Shown: positions 45,928-55,629, counted from the first letter of the stretch. The stretch: 64,000 nt of DNA from Streptomyces griseoviridis (GCA_014649155.1 BMSM01000001.1:124001-188000), one strand, 5' to 3'. Program-made: numbers and translations. The notes: a model not told the origin generated them from the letters alone.

Positions 45928-48033
45928 GTGATAACCACCGCTATTCGCGTCGCCAGGGTGGGCAGCGCGGCCGAGCTGGCCGCGGCTCTCCTCATGGTGG
46001 CGGGCTTCCCCTGCCTCATGCTGGCCGCGCTCGTCCCGAGCGTCCCCGGCTTCGCCGCCGCGGCCCTCGTGACGTACCTGGCGGACCACTATCTGCACCG
46101 CCGCAACAGCTACCTGATCAACCGGCTCAGCAAGGTCCGGGCCGGCCTGTCGATCCGGTTCCTGATCCGGCAACTGCTGCTCGTGCTGCTGCTGGCCCGG
46201 CTGTCCCTCGCGGACAACCTCATCTACTACGGCGCCATAGCCTGCTTCATCGCCTTCTACGGCCTCCAGGCCCCGCACGGCGCCCTGGTCACGCTGATCC
46301 GCAACCGCCGCCGGCTGCCGGTCGCCACCCGCAACGTCGATCTCGCCGCCCGCATCCGCATCCCCGACGCCCCACCGCAGGGACTGCTGCACCGCTCCGC
46401 CGAGAAGATCCTCCACTTCGACCTGTTCGCCGTCGCCGGCATCCTGGTCTCCGCCGCGTCCGACACCAACGCCCCCGGCTTCCTCGGTATCGCCCTCACC
46501 CTGGTCCTGGGCGCCCTGTACGTCGCCGCCCTGGTGCCCTACATACGCGGCCGGCGCATCCCGCCGAAGGCCGAGGAGGTGCTCGCCGCGGTCGACGACT
46601 GGCTGCGCGAGTACCGGCCCGAGACGGCGCTGTACTTCTCCGGCTCCAAGGACTCCGCCTACCAGGTCAACATGTGGCTGGAGACGATGGAGCAGCTCGA
46701 CACCCGGCCGCTGATCATCCTGCGCGAGCGGGCCATCCTGCAGAACCTGGCGCCCACCACGGTCCCCGTGATCTGCGTCCCCGGCGGCGTCCACCTGATG
46801 AACATGGACCTTTCCACGGTCCGCGTCGCCCTGTACGCCGCCAACGTCGGCAAGAACATCCACCTGCTGCGCGTCCCCACCATGAAGCACGTCTTCATCG
46901 GCCACGGCGACAGCGACAAGCTGGCCAGCGTCAACCCCTTCAGCAAGGTCTACGACGAGGTGTGGACCGCCGGGCGCGCGGGCCGCGACCGCTACGCCAT
47001 CGCCGACGTCGGCGTCCGCGACGAGGACATCGTCGAGGTCGGCCGCCCCCAGCTCGCCCCCATCCAGGGCCGGCGGGGCGTCCCCGAGGACCGCATGCCG
47101 ACCGTGCTGTACGCCCCGACCTGGGAGGGCTGGGACGGCAACCCCGGCAACACCTCCCTCGTGCTGGCCGGTGTGAACATCGTGAAGAAGCTGGTCAAGG
47201 CCGACCCGCCGGTGCGCGTGCTGTACAAGCCGCACCCCTTCACCGGCACCGTCAGCAGGGAGGCCGCCGCCGCCCACCGCAAGATATCCGCGCTGATCGA
47301 GAGGGCCGCCGCCGCCCGCGCCGCCGACGCCCGCTTCCCCACCGACACCGCCGCGCGGACGGCGGCCGGGGCGGACCTGGCCCGCATCGAGGCGCGGCTC
47401 GCCGAACTGTCCGGCGGCGCCGAGAACGGCGACGAGGCCGAGGCCAGCCGCGACGGCCTGGTCGACGCCGGCCGGCACGCGGAGATCGCCCGGCTGCGCG
47501 CCGAGTGGAACGACGCCTACTGGCGGTCGGTCCCCGCCTGGGAGCACCGGGTCATCACCGGCGCCGAGCCCCGCCTCTACGACTGCTTCAACGTCTCCGA
47601 CGCGATGGTCTCCGACATCTCCAGCGTCGTCTCCGACTTCATCGCCAGCGGCAAACCGTACGCGGTCACGGACTCCGCCGGGCTGGGCGCGGAGGAGTTC
47701 AAGCGGCAGAACACGGCCGTACGGGCCGCCGTCATCCTCACCAACAAGGCCACCGAGCTGGGCCGGCTGCTCGCCGCCGTCCGCGACCCGGCCGCCGACC
47801 CGCTGGCCGCCGACCGCAAGGAACTCAAGCGGTACCTGCTCGGCCCCGACGAGCCGACCTCCATCGAGCAGTTCAACACCGCCGTCGCCGACCTCGCCGT
47901 CAAGGCAGAGGCCCGCAACGTCGGCCAGGCGTCCCGGACCGTGGCCGGCGGTCCCGACGTGGAGCTGGCGGACGCCCTGCCCGGCCAGCGGACCACCACG
48001 TCCGGCGAACCGGACGGCCTGGGCGCCGGCTGA
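45928..48033 (+). CDS. CDP-glycerol/CDP-ribitol phosphotransferase, polytopic (TagF/TarL-like), copy 1
   Basis: This 701-residue protein has an N-terminal membrane part with about five or six helices (1-205) and a C-terminal glycerophosphotransferase (GT-B) domain of about 220-660. Motifs include YFSGSKDSAYQVNMWLE, HVFIGHGDSDKLAS, LYAPTWEGWDGNPGNTS, LYKPHPFTGTV and VSDISSVVSDFIASGKPYAV, matching TagF/TarL polymerases. These extend poly(glycerol or ribitol phosphate) from CDP-alditols. Ribitol is favoured here by the upstream CDP-ribitol gene, but this is inference. GTG 45928 lies after GAGCAGG. It is paralogous to the opposite-strand gene at 48110-50215. Confidence 0.82.
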   Translation: MITTAIRVARVGSAAELAAALLMVAGFPCLMLAALVPSVPGFAAAALVTYLADHYLHRRNSYLINRLSKVRAGLSIRFLIRQLLLVLLLARLSLADNLIYYGAIACFIAFYGLQAPHGALVTLIRNRRRLPVATRNVDLAARIRIPDAPPQGLLHRSAEKILHFDLFAVAGILVSAASDTNAPGFLGIALTLVLGALYVAALVPYIRGRRIPPKAEEVLAAVDDWLREYRPETALYFSGSKDSAYQVNMWLETMEQLDTRPLIILRERAILQNLAPTTVPVICVPGGVHLMNMDLSTVRVALYAANVGKNIHLLRVPTMKHVFIGHGDSDKLASVNPFSKVYDEVWTAGRAGRDRYAIADVGVRDEDIVEVGRPQLAPIQGRRGVPEDRMPTVLYAPTWEGWDGNPGNTSLVLAGVNIVKKLVKADPPVRVLYKPHPFTGTVSREAAAAHRKISALIERAAAARAADARFPTDTAARTAAGADLARIEARLAELSGGAENGDEAEASRDGLVDAGRHAEIARLRAEWNDAYWRSVPAWEHRVITGAEPRLYDCFNVSDAMVSDISSVVSDFIASGKPYAVTDSAGLGAEEFKRQNTAVRAAVILTNKATELGRLLAAVRDPAADPLAADRKELKRYLLGPDEPTSIEQFNTAVADLAVKAEARNVGQASRTVAGGPDVELADALPGQRTTTSGEPDGLGAG

Positions 48034-48058
48034 CCCGCCCGCCCGCCCCGTACGACAG

Positions 48059-48095
48059 CGGCCCGGTCCCCCTCACCGCCAGGGGAACCGGGCCG
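48059..48095. terminator. bidirectional terminator between convergent phosphotransferase paralogues
   Basis: The arms CGGCCCGGT-CCCCT and AGGGGA-ACCGGGCCG pair over about 14 bp with one bulge. They sit between the stops at 48033 (plus) and 48110 (minus). Confidence 0.65.
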
Positions 48096-48109
48096 CCGCG
48101 GTGTCCCGG

Positions 48110-50215
48110 TCAGCCGCGCCCGGCCGGCCCCGCCGGCGCCTGCTCCCGCCGCTGACCGGGCAGCCCCGCCGCCCGGCCCCGCGACTCCGCCCCGAGCCGC
48201 CCCGCCATCCGCGCCCGGTGCTCCCGGGCCGCCGCCCGCAGCCGCTCCACCGCCGCGCCGAACCGCTCCTGCGCGGGCGGCTCGGCCGGCCCCAGCAGCC
48301 GCAGCGCCAGCTCGGCCCGCGCCGCGGCGAACGCGTCCTTCTCCGGCTGCCGCACCGCCTCCAGCAGCCCCGGCACCCCGGCCGCGTCCGGCGTCAGCAC
48401 GGTCGCCGCCGCCACGGTCGGGAACGCCACCCGGAACGCCTCCTCGGACAGCCCGCTGGTGTTGGCCACCGCGTACGGCTTGCCGCTGGCCAGGAAGTCG
48501 CTGATGACACTGGACACATCGCTGATCAGCAGGTCGGCCCGGTTGAAGCAGGAGTACAGCGCGGGCCGGGCCTCGGTGACGATCCGGTGCTCCCAGGCGG
48601 GCAGCGACGCCCAGTACGCCTCGTCCCAGCCCGCCGCCGCCCGCGCCACCGCCGCGGCCCGCCCCGGCTCCGGCGCCGGCTGCGCGAGCATCCGCTCCAC
48701 CTGGTCGGCCCCGGCCCGCCCGGCCGTCGCGGTCAGCCGTTCCAGCTGCGCCGACCACGAGGCCAGCTCCGCCGGCGCCGGGGGCCGCGGTCCCGACCGC
48801 TCCCGGTTCGCCGCCCGGATCAGCTGCCGGATGCGCAGGTCGGCGGCGCGGGCCCGGGGATCGACCGACCCGGTCAGCGGGTGCGGCTTGTACAGCAGCC
48901 GGACCCCGGGGTCGGCGAGCAGCGCCCGGACCAGGTTCTCCCCGGCCGCGACCACCGAGGTGTTGCCGGGGTTGCCGTCCCAGCCCTCCCAGGTCGGGGC
49001 GTACAGCACGGTCGTGAACGCGCCCGCGGGCGGACCGGCGTACGGCAGCACCGCGTCCAGCTGCGGGCGGCCGATCTCCACCACGTCCTTGTCCTCGATG
49101 CCCACCTCGGCCAGCGCGTACCGCTCCCGCGCCGCCGGGCCGGCCACCCACACCTCGTCGTACGCCTTGGCGTAGGGGTTGCAGGAGGACAGCTTGTCGC
49201 TCTCGCCGTGGTTGACGAAGGCGTGCCGGATGGTGGGGATGCGCAGGACCTGGGAGGTCTTCCCCGAGTTCGACGGGTGGATCAGGACCTCCAGGGTGGA
49301 GTGCTCCAGGCGCATCAGCGTGGACACCTTCGGCAGGCACACGACCGGCACGTCGGTCGCCGCGAGCTTCTGCACCATGAACCGCTCGCGCAGCACCACC
49401 ACCGGCCGGCCGCCCAGCTTCGCCAGCGGCTCCAGCCACATGTTCGCCTGGTACGCCGAGGAGGCGCCGCCGGAGAAGTACAGCCCGACCGTCGGCCGGT
49501 ACGCGGCCAGCCACGCGTCGAACCAGTCCAGGACCTCCTGCTCACCGGCGGGCCGGCGGCCCGGCAGCAGCCGGACGAGCAGCACGCCGAGCCCCGCCAG
49601 CGACAGCAGCAGCGACACGGCCAGGCCCGCCGCCCCGCACACCGGCAGATCGGTCGCCACGGTGGCCAGCAGACCGCCCGTCGCCGGCAGCCCGAACACC
49701 AGCAGCCGGTGGCCGGGGCGGCGCAGCAGCGCGGGCGGCGCCGGGGACAGCCGCAGCGCGGAGACGTCGATGTTCCGCGTCACCACCGGCAGCGTCCGGG
49801 TGCGGCGCACCAGCACGGAGACGGCCTGGATCGCGCAGTGCAGGGCATAGCAGGCGAGCAGCCCGGCGACCAGCGGCGCGTACACCGTCTCGCGGTGCTG
49901 CTCGCCGAGCCGCAGCAGCCCCACCACGAGGAGCAGGTCCCGCAGGACGTGCCGGACGGTGACGTCCGCGTGGGACTTCGCGAACAGCGACAGCATCCCG
50001 CGCTGCCACCGGTACAGCGCGCCCTCCGCGGCCAGCGAGCCGGCCGTCGCGGCCAGCAGCAGCGGCACGTCCGGCAGCAGCGCGCCCAGCGCCTGCGCGG
50101 TGAACGCGGCCACCAGCAGGCCGCCGGCCAGCGCCTTGACGGCCGGGCCCGAGCGGACGGCGGGCCGACGCGGGTCTCTCGCCTGGGAGGGCCGGAGGAA
50201 CAGGGGAACGGGCAC
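48110..50215 (-). CDS. CDP-glycerol/CDP-ribitol phosphotransferase, polytopic, copy 2
   Basis: This 701-residue paralogue of the 45928 gene has the same layout: N-terminal helices (about 20-225) and a glycerophosphotransferase domain. Motifs are YFSGGASSAYQANMWLE, HAFVNHGESDKLSS, LYAPTWEGWDGNPGNTS, LYKPHPLTGSV and ISDVSSVISDFLASGKPYAV. It is probably a second polymerase or a primase with a different acceptor. GTG 50215 has GGAG 8 bp upstream and gives the same length as the paralogue; GTG 50224 overlaps the GGAG. It is transcribed alone, divergent from proB. Confidence 0.8.
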   Translation of the reverse strand: MPVPLFLRPSQARDPRRPAVRSGPAVKALAGGLLVAAFTAQALGALLPDVPLLLAATAGSLAAEGALYRWQRGMLSLFAKSHADVTVRHVLRDLLLVVGLLRLGEQHRETVYAPLVAGLLACYALHCAIQAVSVLVRRTRTLPVVTRNIDVSALRLSPAPPALLRRPGHRLLVFGLPATGGLLATVATDLPVCGAAGLAVSLLLSLAGLGVLLVRLLPGRRPAGEQEVLDWFDAWLAAYRPTVGLYFSGGASSAYQANMWLEPLAKLGGRPVVVLRERFMVQKLAATDVPVVCLPKVSTLMRLEHSTLEVLIHPSNSGKTSQVLRIPTIRHAFVNHGESDKLSSCNPYAKAYDEVWVAGPAARERYALAEVGIEDKDVVEIGRPQLDAVLPYAGPPAGAFTTVLYAPTWEGWDGNPGNTSVVAAGENLVRALLADPGVRLLYKPHPLTGSVDPRARAADLRIRQLIRAANRERSGPRPPAPAELASWSAQLERLTATAGRAGADQVERMLAQPAPEPGRAAAVARAAAGWDEAYWASLPAWEHRIVTEARPALYSCFNRADLLISDVSSVISDFLASGKPYAVANTSGLSEEAFRVAFPTVAAATVLTPDAAGVPGLLEAVRQPEKDAFAAARAELALRLLGPAEPPAQERFGAAVERLRAAAREHRARMAGRLGAESRGRAAGLPGQRREQAPAGPAGRG

Positions 50216-50437
50216 AGCGGTCACTCCATGGTCGTCGCGGGCACGGGCACCGTGATTAACGCCCGGCGGCCACCCGACGACACGCGGGTGCACTGAGGGT
50301 GTTCGACCGGCCGGGCCCCGTCCGCCCCGCCCGCCGCGCCCGTCCCCCCGGTTGTCCGCGCAGTGAAACGGCGCGCGGCACCGGCCCCCCTTCCGTTAGG
50401 TTGCCAAGCAGTTCCGTCCCCGAGGGAAAGAGCACAG

Positions 50438-51568
50438 GTGACAGGCGCAAGGCAGGCCGTCGGCGCGGCCCGCAGGATCGTGGTCAAGGTCGGCTCCTCG
50501 TCGCTGACCACCGCCGCCGGCGGGCTGGACGCGGACCGGGTCGACGCGCTCGTCGACGTACTGGCCAAGGTGCGCGGCCCGGCGGGGGAGCGGGAGATCG
50601 TCCTCGTCTCCTCCGGCGCCATCGCCGCCGGACTCGCCCCGCTCGGCCTGCGCAGACGCCCCCGTGACCTGGCCCGCCAGCAGGCCGCCGCCAGTGTCGG
50701 CCAGGGCCTGCTCGTCGCCCGCTACACCGCCTCCCTCGCCCGCTACGGCGTCCGCGTCGGCCAGGTGCTGCTCACCTCCTACGACATGAGCCGCCGCTCC
50801 CACCACCGCAACGCCTCCCGCACCCTGGACGAACTCCTCGCGATGGGCGCCCTGCCGGTCGTCAACGAGAACGACACCGTCGCCACCGACGAGATCCGCT
50901 TCGGCGACAACGACCGCCTCGCCGCCCTCGTCGCCCACCTCGTCCACGCCGACCTGCTCGTCCTCCTCTCCGACGTCGACGGCGTCTACGACGGCGACCC
51001 GAGCCGTCCCGGCACCGCCCGGATCGCCGAGGTGCGCGGCCCCGCCGACCTCGCCGACGTCGAGATCGGCAGCGCCGGCAAGGCCGGGGTCGGCACCGGC
51101 GGCATGGTCACCAAGGTCGAGGCCGCCCGGATCGCCGCCGCCGCCGGCATCCCCGTGGTCCTCACCAGCGCCGTCCACGCCGCCGACGCGCTGACCGGCC
51201 AGGACACCGGCACCTACTTCCACCCCACCGGCAAGCGCTCCGCCGACCGGCTGCTCTGGCTCCAGCACGCCTCCACGCCGCGGGGCGCGCTCACCCTCGA
51301 CGACGGGGCGGTACGGGCCGTGGTCGAGGGCCGCAAGTCACTGCTGCCCGCCGGGATCGCCGCCGTCGAGGGCGAGTTCGGCGCGGGCGACCCCGTCGAA
51401 CTGCGGGACGCGGACGGCCGCGCGGTCGCCCGCGGACTGGTCTCCTTCGACGCCAAGGAGATCCCGCAGCTGATCGGCCGCTCCACCCGGGAACTCGCCC
51501 GCGAACTCGGACCCGCGTACGAACGCGAGGTCGTACACAGGGACGATCTGGTGATCCTGCACCCGTAA
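50438..51568 (+). CDS. proB: glutamate 5-kinase
   Basis: ProB phosphorylates glutamate in the first step of proline synthesis. This 376-residue protein has the amino acid kinase domain (IVVKVGSSSLT near 14-24, VSSGAIAAGL, VNENDTV, FGDNDRLAALVA, LLSDVDGVYDG) and a C-terminal PUA domain (about 285-370, GALTLDDGAVRAV). GTG 50438 follows CGAGGGAAAG. TAGGTT near 50397 could be the promoter -10. Unlike many bacteria, proB and proA are separated by a small gene and a repeat element. Confidence 0.95.
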   Translation: MTGARQAVGAARRIVVKVGSSSLTTAAGGLDADRVDALVDVLAKVRGPAGEREIVLVSSGAIAAGLAPLGLRRRPRDLARQQAAASVGQGLLVARYTASLARYGVRVGQVLLTSYDMSRRSHHRNASRTLDELLAMGALPVVNENDTVATDEIRFGDNDRLAALVAHLVHADLLVLLSDVDGVYDGDPSRPGTARIAEVRGPADLADVEIGSAGKAGVGTGGMVTKVEAARIAAAAGIPVVLTSAVHAADALTGQDTGTYFHPTGKRSADRLLWLQHASTPRGALTLDDGAVRAVVEGRKSLLPAGIAAVEGEFGAGDPVELRDADGRAVARGLVSFDAKEIPQLIGRSTRELARELGPAYEREVVHRDDLVILHP

Positions 51569-51746
51569 TGGGTCGAAACGTCCCCGCACCGGTGGTGGAC
51601 GTTCCGCGAAACCGCCCCCGCGATCCCGCGCGGCCTGCTCAACTTTGTCGCAGGGACGGACCTTGCCACAGGGGCAAGCCCCGTCCCGGGGACGACCGTC
51701 CGGGCCGACCGCGCCGGGGCGACGCGTGAGCGAGGAGGAGGCCGTC

Positions 51747-52214
51747 GTGAGACGAGTGCGCCCGGGGACGGGGGCGTCCCGCGGCGGTCCCGGGTCCCGC
51801 GCGGCCGGCGAGGAACGCGCCCTCACCAGCGTCGCGGCCGGCGACAGCTTCCCCGACCGGCCGCCCGAGGAGATCCCCCGGCTGTGGCACGTCACCCTCA
51901 GCGTCTCCGGGGAACGCACCCCGCTCACCGAGGTCCGCCGTGCCCTGGAACAGCTCGCCCACGACCACCCCTTCCTGCTGACCAGCCGCTACGCCGACGA
52001 CCACGCCGAGATCCGGTACTGGGAGGAGGCCCGCGACCTGCACGACGCCGCCGCCGTCGCGCTGCGCCTGTGGGGCGAGCACCGCCAGACCGCCGGGCTG
52101 CCGCCCTGGGAGATCGTCGGCCTGGAGGTCATCGACCGCGCCACCTACCACCAGCGCATCGCCGCCGGCTACGGCCCGGCCCCGGCGACCCCGGTGGGCG
52201 TCCACCCGTTCTAG
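51747..52214 (+). CDS. small conserved protein between proB and proA, function unknown
   Basis: The 155-residue product has an unstructured N-terminus and an ordered region from about 40 (SFPDRPPEEIPRLWHVTLSVSGERTPLTEVRRALEQLAHDHPFLL), cited here only as the range 51850-51985. It ends ATPVGVHPF and has no signal or membrane helix. GTG 51747 lies 5 bp after AGGAGGAGG; a GTG at 51726 would add seven residues. It is cotranscribed or close-set with proB. I do not recognise a family with a known activity. Its TAG stop is the left edge of repeat copy B. Confidence 0.65.
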   Translation: MRRVRPGTGASRGGPGSRAAGEERALTSVAAGDSFPDRPPEEIPRLWHVTLSVSGERTPLTEVRRALEQLAHDHPFLLTSRYADDHAEIRYWEEARDLHDAAAVALRLWGEHRQTAGLPPWEIVGLEVIDRATYHQRIAAGYGPAPATPVGVHPF

Positions 52215-52295
52215 GACCTGTCGTTCGGAGCGGGTCGCGGGGAATCGGCTGCGTCTTCCCCGCGTCCGCGGCGTGATCCGAACGACAGACCCTAA
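52211..52295. repeat. palindromic intergenic repeat, copy B
   Basis: It begins at the TAG stop of the preceding gene and reads nearly the same as copy A at 41273-41357, with end arms TGTCGTTCGGA / TCCGAACGACA and the identical inner hairpin CGCGGGGAA/TTCCCCGCG. The outer ends lie at CTAGG and CCCTAAG. Confidence 0.7.
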
Positions 52296-52399
52296 GTGTG
52301 CTGTTCCGCACATACCTGGAGGTGTCAGGAATGGCGCGAGGTGTCTCGGGGTGTGAAACACCCGGCGGACGCCCTCGCCCCGCGCATTACCCTGCCCCC

Positions 52400-53686
52400 A
52401 TGACCACGCTCTCGCCGTACGACTCGATGTCCCCGGTCACCCGCGCCGCCTACCGGGCCAAGGCCGCCGCCGCCGACCTCGCGCCGCTGCCGCGGGCCGT
52501 CAAGGACGACGCGCTGCTCGCCGTCGCCGACGCCCTGGAGGTCCGTACCAGCGAGATCGTCGAGGCCAACGCGGAGGACGTGGCCAAGGCCCGCGAGGCC
52601 GGCACCCCCGAGGCCATCGTCGACCGGCTCACCCTCACCCCCGAGCGGGTCCGGGCCGTCGCCTCCGACGTCCGCGACGTCGCCGCCCTGCCCGACCCGG
52701 TCGGCGAGGTCGTCCGCGGCAACACCCTCCCCAACGGCATCGACCTGCGCCAGGTCCGCGTCCCGCTCGGCGTGGTCGGCATCATCTACGAGGGCCGGCC
52801 CAACGTCACCGTCGACGCCGCCGCCCTCTGCCTGAAGTCCGGCAACGCGGTCCTGCTGCGCGGCTCCTCCTCCGCGTACCGGTCGAACGCCGCCCTGGTC
52901 CGGGTCGTCCGCGACGCGGTCGGCGGCGCCGGGCTGCCCGCCGACGCCGTCCAGCTCGTCCCCGGTGAGTCCCGCGACAGCGTCCGCGAGCTGATGCGCG
53001 CCCGCGGCCTGGTCGACGTCCTCATCCCGCGCGGCGGCGCATCCCTGATCAACACGGTCGTCCAGGAGTCCACCGTCCCCGTCATCGAGACCGGCACCGG
53101 CAACTGCCACGTCTACGTCGACGCCGCCGCCGACCTCGGCATGGCCGTCGACATCCTGGTCAACAGCAAGGCCCAGCGGGTCGGCGTCTGCAACGCCGCC
53201 GAGACCCTCCTCGTCCACCAGGACATCGCCGCCGACTTCCTGCCCCGCGCCCTCGACGCCCTCGCCGACGCCGGCGTCACCGTCCACGCCGACGAGCGGG
53301 TCATGGCGTACGCCAAGGACTCCAGGGCGACCGTCGTCGAGGCGATCCCGGAGGACTGGGAGACCGAGTACCTCTCCTACGACATCGCCGCCGCCGTCGT
53401 CGACTCCCTCGACAAGGCCGTCGAACACATCCGGCTGTGGACCTCCGGCCACACCGAGGCGATCGTCACCACCTCGCAGCAGGCCGCCCGCCGCTTCACC
53501 CAGCTGGTCGACTCCACCACCGTCGCCGTGAACGCCTCCACCCGCTTCACCGACGGCGGCCAGTTCGGGTTCGGCGCCGAGATCGGCATCTCCACCCAGA
53601 AGCTGCACGCCCGCGGCCCCATGGGCCTGCCCGAACTCACCAGCACCAAGTACATCGTCACCGGCGACGGGCACGTACGCCGCTGA
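52400..53686 (+). CDS. proA: glutamate-5-semialdehyde dehydrogenase (gamma-glutamyl phosphate reductase)
   Basis: ProA reduces gamma-glutamyl phosphate to glutamate semialdehyde with NADPH. This 428-residue protein has the aldehyde dehydrogenase-like fold with [43 protein letters not shown], the catalytic Cys in [12 protein letters not shown] near 235, and [20 protein letters not shown] near 395. A TACCCT -10 (52388-52393) ends 6 bp before the ATG and there is no ribosome site, so the mRNA is probably leaderless and proA has its own promoter. Confidence 0.95.
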   Translation: MTTLSPYDSMSPVTRAAYRAKAAAADLAPLPRAVKDDALLAVADALEVRTSEIVEANAEDVAKAREAGTPEAIVDRLTLTPERVRAVASDVRDVAALPDPVGEVVRGNTLPNGIDLRQVRVPLGVVGIIYEGRPNVTVDAAALCLKSGNAVLLRGSSSAYRSNAALVRVVRDAVGGAGLPADAVQLVPGESRDSVRELMRARGLVDVLIPRGGASLINTVVQESTVPVIETGTGNCHVYVDAAADLGMAVDILVNSKAQRVGVCNAAETLLVHQDIAADFLPRALDALADAGVTVHADERVMAYAKDSRATVVEAIPEDWETEYLSYDIAAAVVDSLDKAVEHIRLWTSGHTEAIVTTSQQAARRFTQLVDSTTVAVNASTRFTDGGQFGFGAEIGISTQKLHARGPMGLPELTSTKYIVTGDGHVRR

Positions 53687-53838
53687 ACCCCCGCGGGCCG
53701 CACCGGGCGCGGGGTCAGGGCATATGCGTGCGGCAGTGGCGCCGCACGCCCCCGCGGGACGCCGTACGCCCGTCTCGGCCACCGGACGGATTTCCACACC
53801 GTCTGCCCAAAATGCCCCCCCAGGTCTACTCTGGAACC

Positions 53839-54414
53839 GTGCCGGAGGACGTGGGGGGCACGCCGTTCCCTGACGGCTGGGAGCCCGACGACGACCACGA
53901 CCGCGGGGTGTCGGACGAAGAGTTCGCCTCCGTGGTCTTCGACGAGGACTTCGTGCGGGCGGCCCCGGTCCACGAGCCGACCGCCGTCGAGCGGCTGCTG
54001 GCCGCCGCCCAGGCCAGAGCGGAGGCCACCGAGGCCGAGGCCCGCCGCGCCCCCGCCCGCGGCGACCGCTACGACGACGGGTACGGCGACTACGGCCACG
54101 ACCCCGCCGACTACGACGACCCGGACGAGGACGACACCGACCCCCTCGACCGCCCGTACGGCGCCCCCGCGAGCTACGGCAAGCCGGTCCGCTGGCACCG
54201 CCCCGTCGCCTGGATGCTCGCCCTCGTGATGGGCATCGGCATGGTGGCGCTCGCCTTCTCGGCCGTGTACCGGGGCGCCTCCTCCGACGCCGACCGGGAG
54301 CAGCAGCCGCCGACCGCCTCCACCGGCCCCGAGCAGAGCGGCGGCACCGCCGCCCCCTCGGTCTCCGCCGACTACTCCCAGCCGGCCGTCCCGGTCATCC
54401 CGCGCACCCCCTGA
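53839..54414 (+). CDS. single-pass membrane protein with VVFDE-FVRAA motif, copy 1
   Basis: The 191-residue product has an acidic cytoplasmic N-terminus with SDEEFASVVFDEDFVRAAP (about 30-48) and a low-complexity Asp/Tyr stretch (DDGYGDYGHDPADYDDP). One membrane helix (WMLALVMGIGMVALAFSAVY, about 124-143) and a short Ser/Pro/Thr-rich outer tail follow. The next gene has the same VVFDExFVRAA motif. GTG 53839 is chosen; ATG 53812 is possible. No enzymatic function was recognised; the motif is probably a docking element. Confidence 0.6.
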   Translation: MPEDVGGTPFPDGWEPDDDHDRGVSDEEFASVVFDEDFVRAAPVHEPTAVERLLAAAQARAEATEAEARRAPARGDRYDDGYGDYGHDPADYDDPDEDDTDPLDRPYGAPASYGKPVRWHRPVAWMLALVMGIGMVALAFSAVYRGASSDADREQQPPTASTGPEQSGGTAAPSVSADYSQPAVPVIPRTP

Positions 54415-54502
54415 GCGGCCCCCGCGACCCGCGCCCGAACCTGTCCGAAGTTGTCGTGTACCAGGGCGTTTACCGAAGGTCCCGGAGACCTACCCTGAAG
54501 AT

Positions 54503-55573
54503 ATGGGAGGGCCTTCAGACCCGCCTGAGGGAACACCCGAGGGCACCCCCGGAGGCGGCGACGACGAGTACCGGTCCGTCGTCTTCGACGAATCGTTCGT
54601 CCGCGCTGCCCACCTCCAGGAGTTCTCCGCCCAGGAGCGCATCGCCGACCACACACCCGCCGTCCGCCGCCGGCCCCCGCTGCGCCGCGGACTCTCCCGG
54701 CGGGCCCTGATCCTGGTCGTCCTGATCGCCGTCGCCTTCGGCACCGCCGTCTACATGGGCGTCCGCCACCCCTACCAGAGCCCCTCGGCCCGCCCGCCCG
54801 CCGAACAGACCCGCACCACCGTCGTCCCGCTCGCCCCGCGCGGCAAGGTGCCCGGCGCCGCCGACGCCGGGATGCTCTTCGAGCACAGCCCCGCCGCCCA
54901 GTTCCGGGCCGGGGCCGCGGGCCTCCCGCTGCCGGCCTTCCACGACACCGCCCACTTCGCGGCCGAACAGGTCAGGAACGCGCTGCTCATCGCCAAGGAG
55001 TACGTGGTCCGCTCGGCCCTCGACCCCGAGGTGCTGACCGGCGGGGAGACCCGCTCGGTGCGGCTGCTCCTCGACCCCGACCAGTTCGCCCAGTTCGACG
55101 AGAGCGTCGACCGGCCCGCCGCCGACGGCCGGCACGCGGCCACCGGATGGCTGGTCCGCCTCGACCCGGCCCGCGCCCGGCTGGCCGGCACCGAGATCCG
55201 CGTCCAGGGCTCCCTGCGCTTCGCCGAGAGCGACTCCTCCGCCCTGGAGGTCGTCGCCGCCCACACCCTCGTCTACCCGCTGCGGCCCGCCGGTGACCCC
55301 GACGCCCGGGTCTCCCTGTTCACCGTCCGGCGTGAGCTGCGCTTCCGCTTCGACCGGGACGACCTGCGGCTGCACCAGGCCCGCCTCACCCTCGCCACGC
55401 TCCAGGCCGGCCCGCTCTCCTGCGCCGAGGACACCGCCGACCGGCTGCGCCCGCTGCTCGCCGGCCAGACCGCCAAGGAGGGCGGCCCGGCCGGCACCGA
55501 CCCGTACGCCACCGGGGACGCCATGGGCGCCCTGTGCGGGACGCTGGCCGAGAACGCGCAGCCCGACCTCTGA
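54503..55573 (+). CDS. single-pass membrane protein with VVFDE-FVRAA motif, copy 2
   Basis: This 356-residue protein shares the cytoplasmic motif YRSVVFDESFVRAAHLQEFSAQ (about residues 15-36, shown here in part as VVFDESFVRAAHLQEFSAQ) with the upstream gene. It has one helix (ALILVVLIAVAFGTAVYMGV, about 70-89) and a large extracytoplasmic domain of about 250 residues with repeated Arg/Leu/Asp-rich beta-like segments and a Cys pair (LSCAED and GALCGTL). The upstream gene is only 88 bp away, suggesting an operon. The M48 protease gene is convergent. Function is unknown. Confidence 0.65.
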   Translation: MGGPSDPPEGTPEGTPGGGDDEYRSVVFDESFVRAAHLQEFSAQERIADHTPAVRRRPPLRRGLSRRALILVVLIAVAFGTAVYMGVRHPYQSPSARPPAEQTRTTVVPLAPRGKVPGAADAGMLFEHSPAAQFRAGAAGLPLPAFHDTAHFAAEQVRNALLIAKEYVVRSALDPEVLTGGETRSVRLLLDPDQFAQFDESVDRPAADGRHAATGWLVRLDPARARLAGTEIRVQGSLRFAESDSSALEVVAAHTLVYPLRPAGDPDARVSLFTVRRELRFRFDRDDLRLHQARLTLATLQAGPLSCAEDTADRLRPLLAGQTAKEGGPAGTDPYATGDAMGALCGTLAENAQPDL

Positions 55574-55629
55574 GCACACCGCGGCTCCGAGCACCCCGCG
55601 GGACGCTCCCGCGCGGTGCGCCGCGCCCT

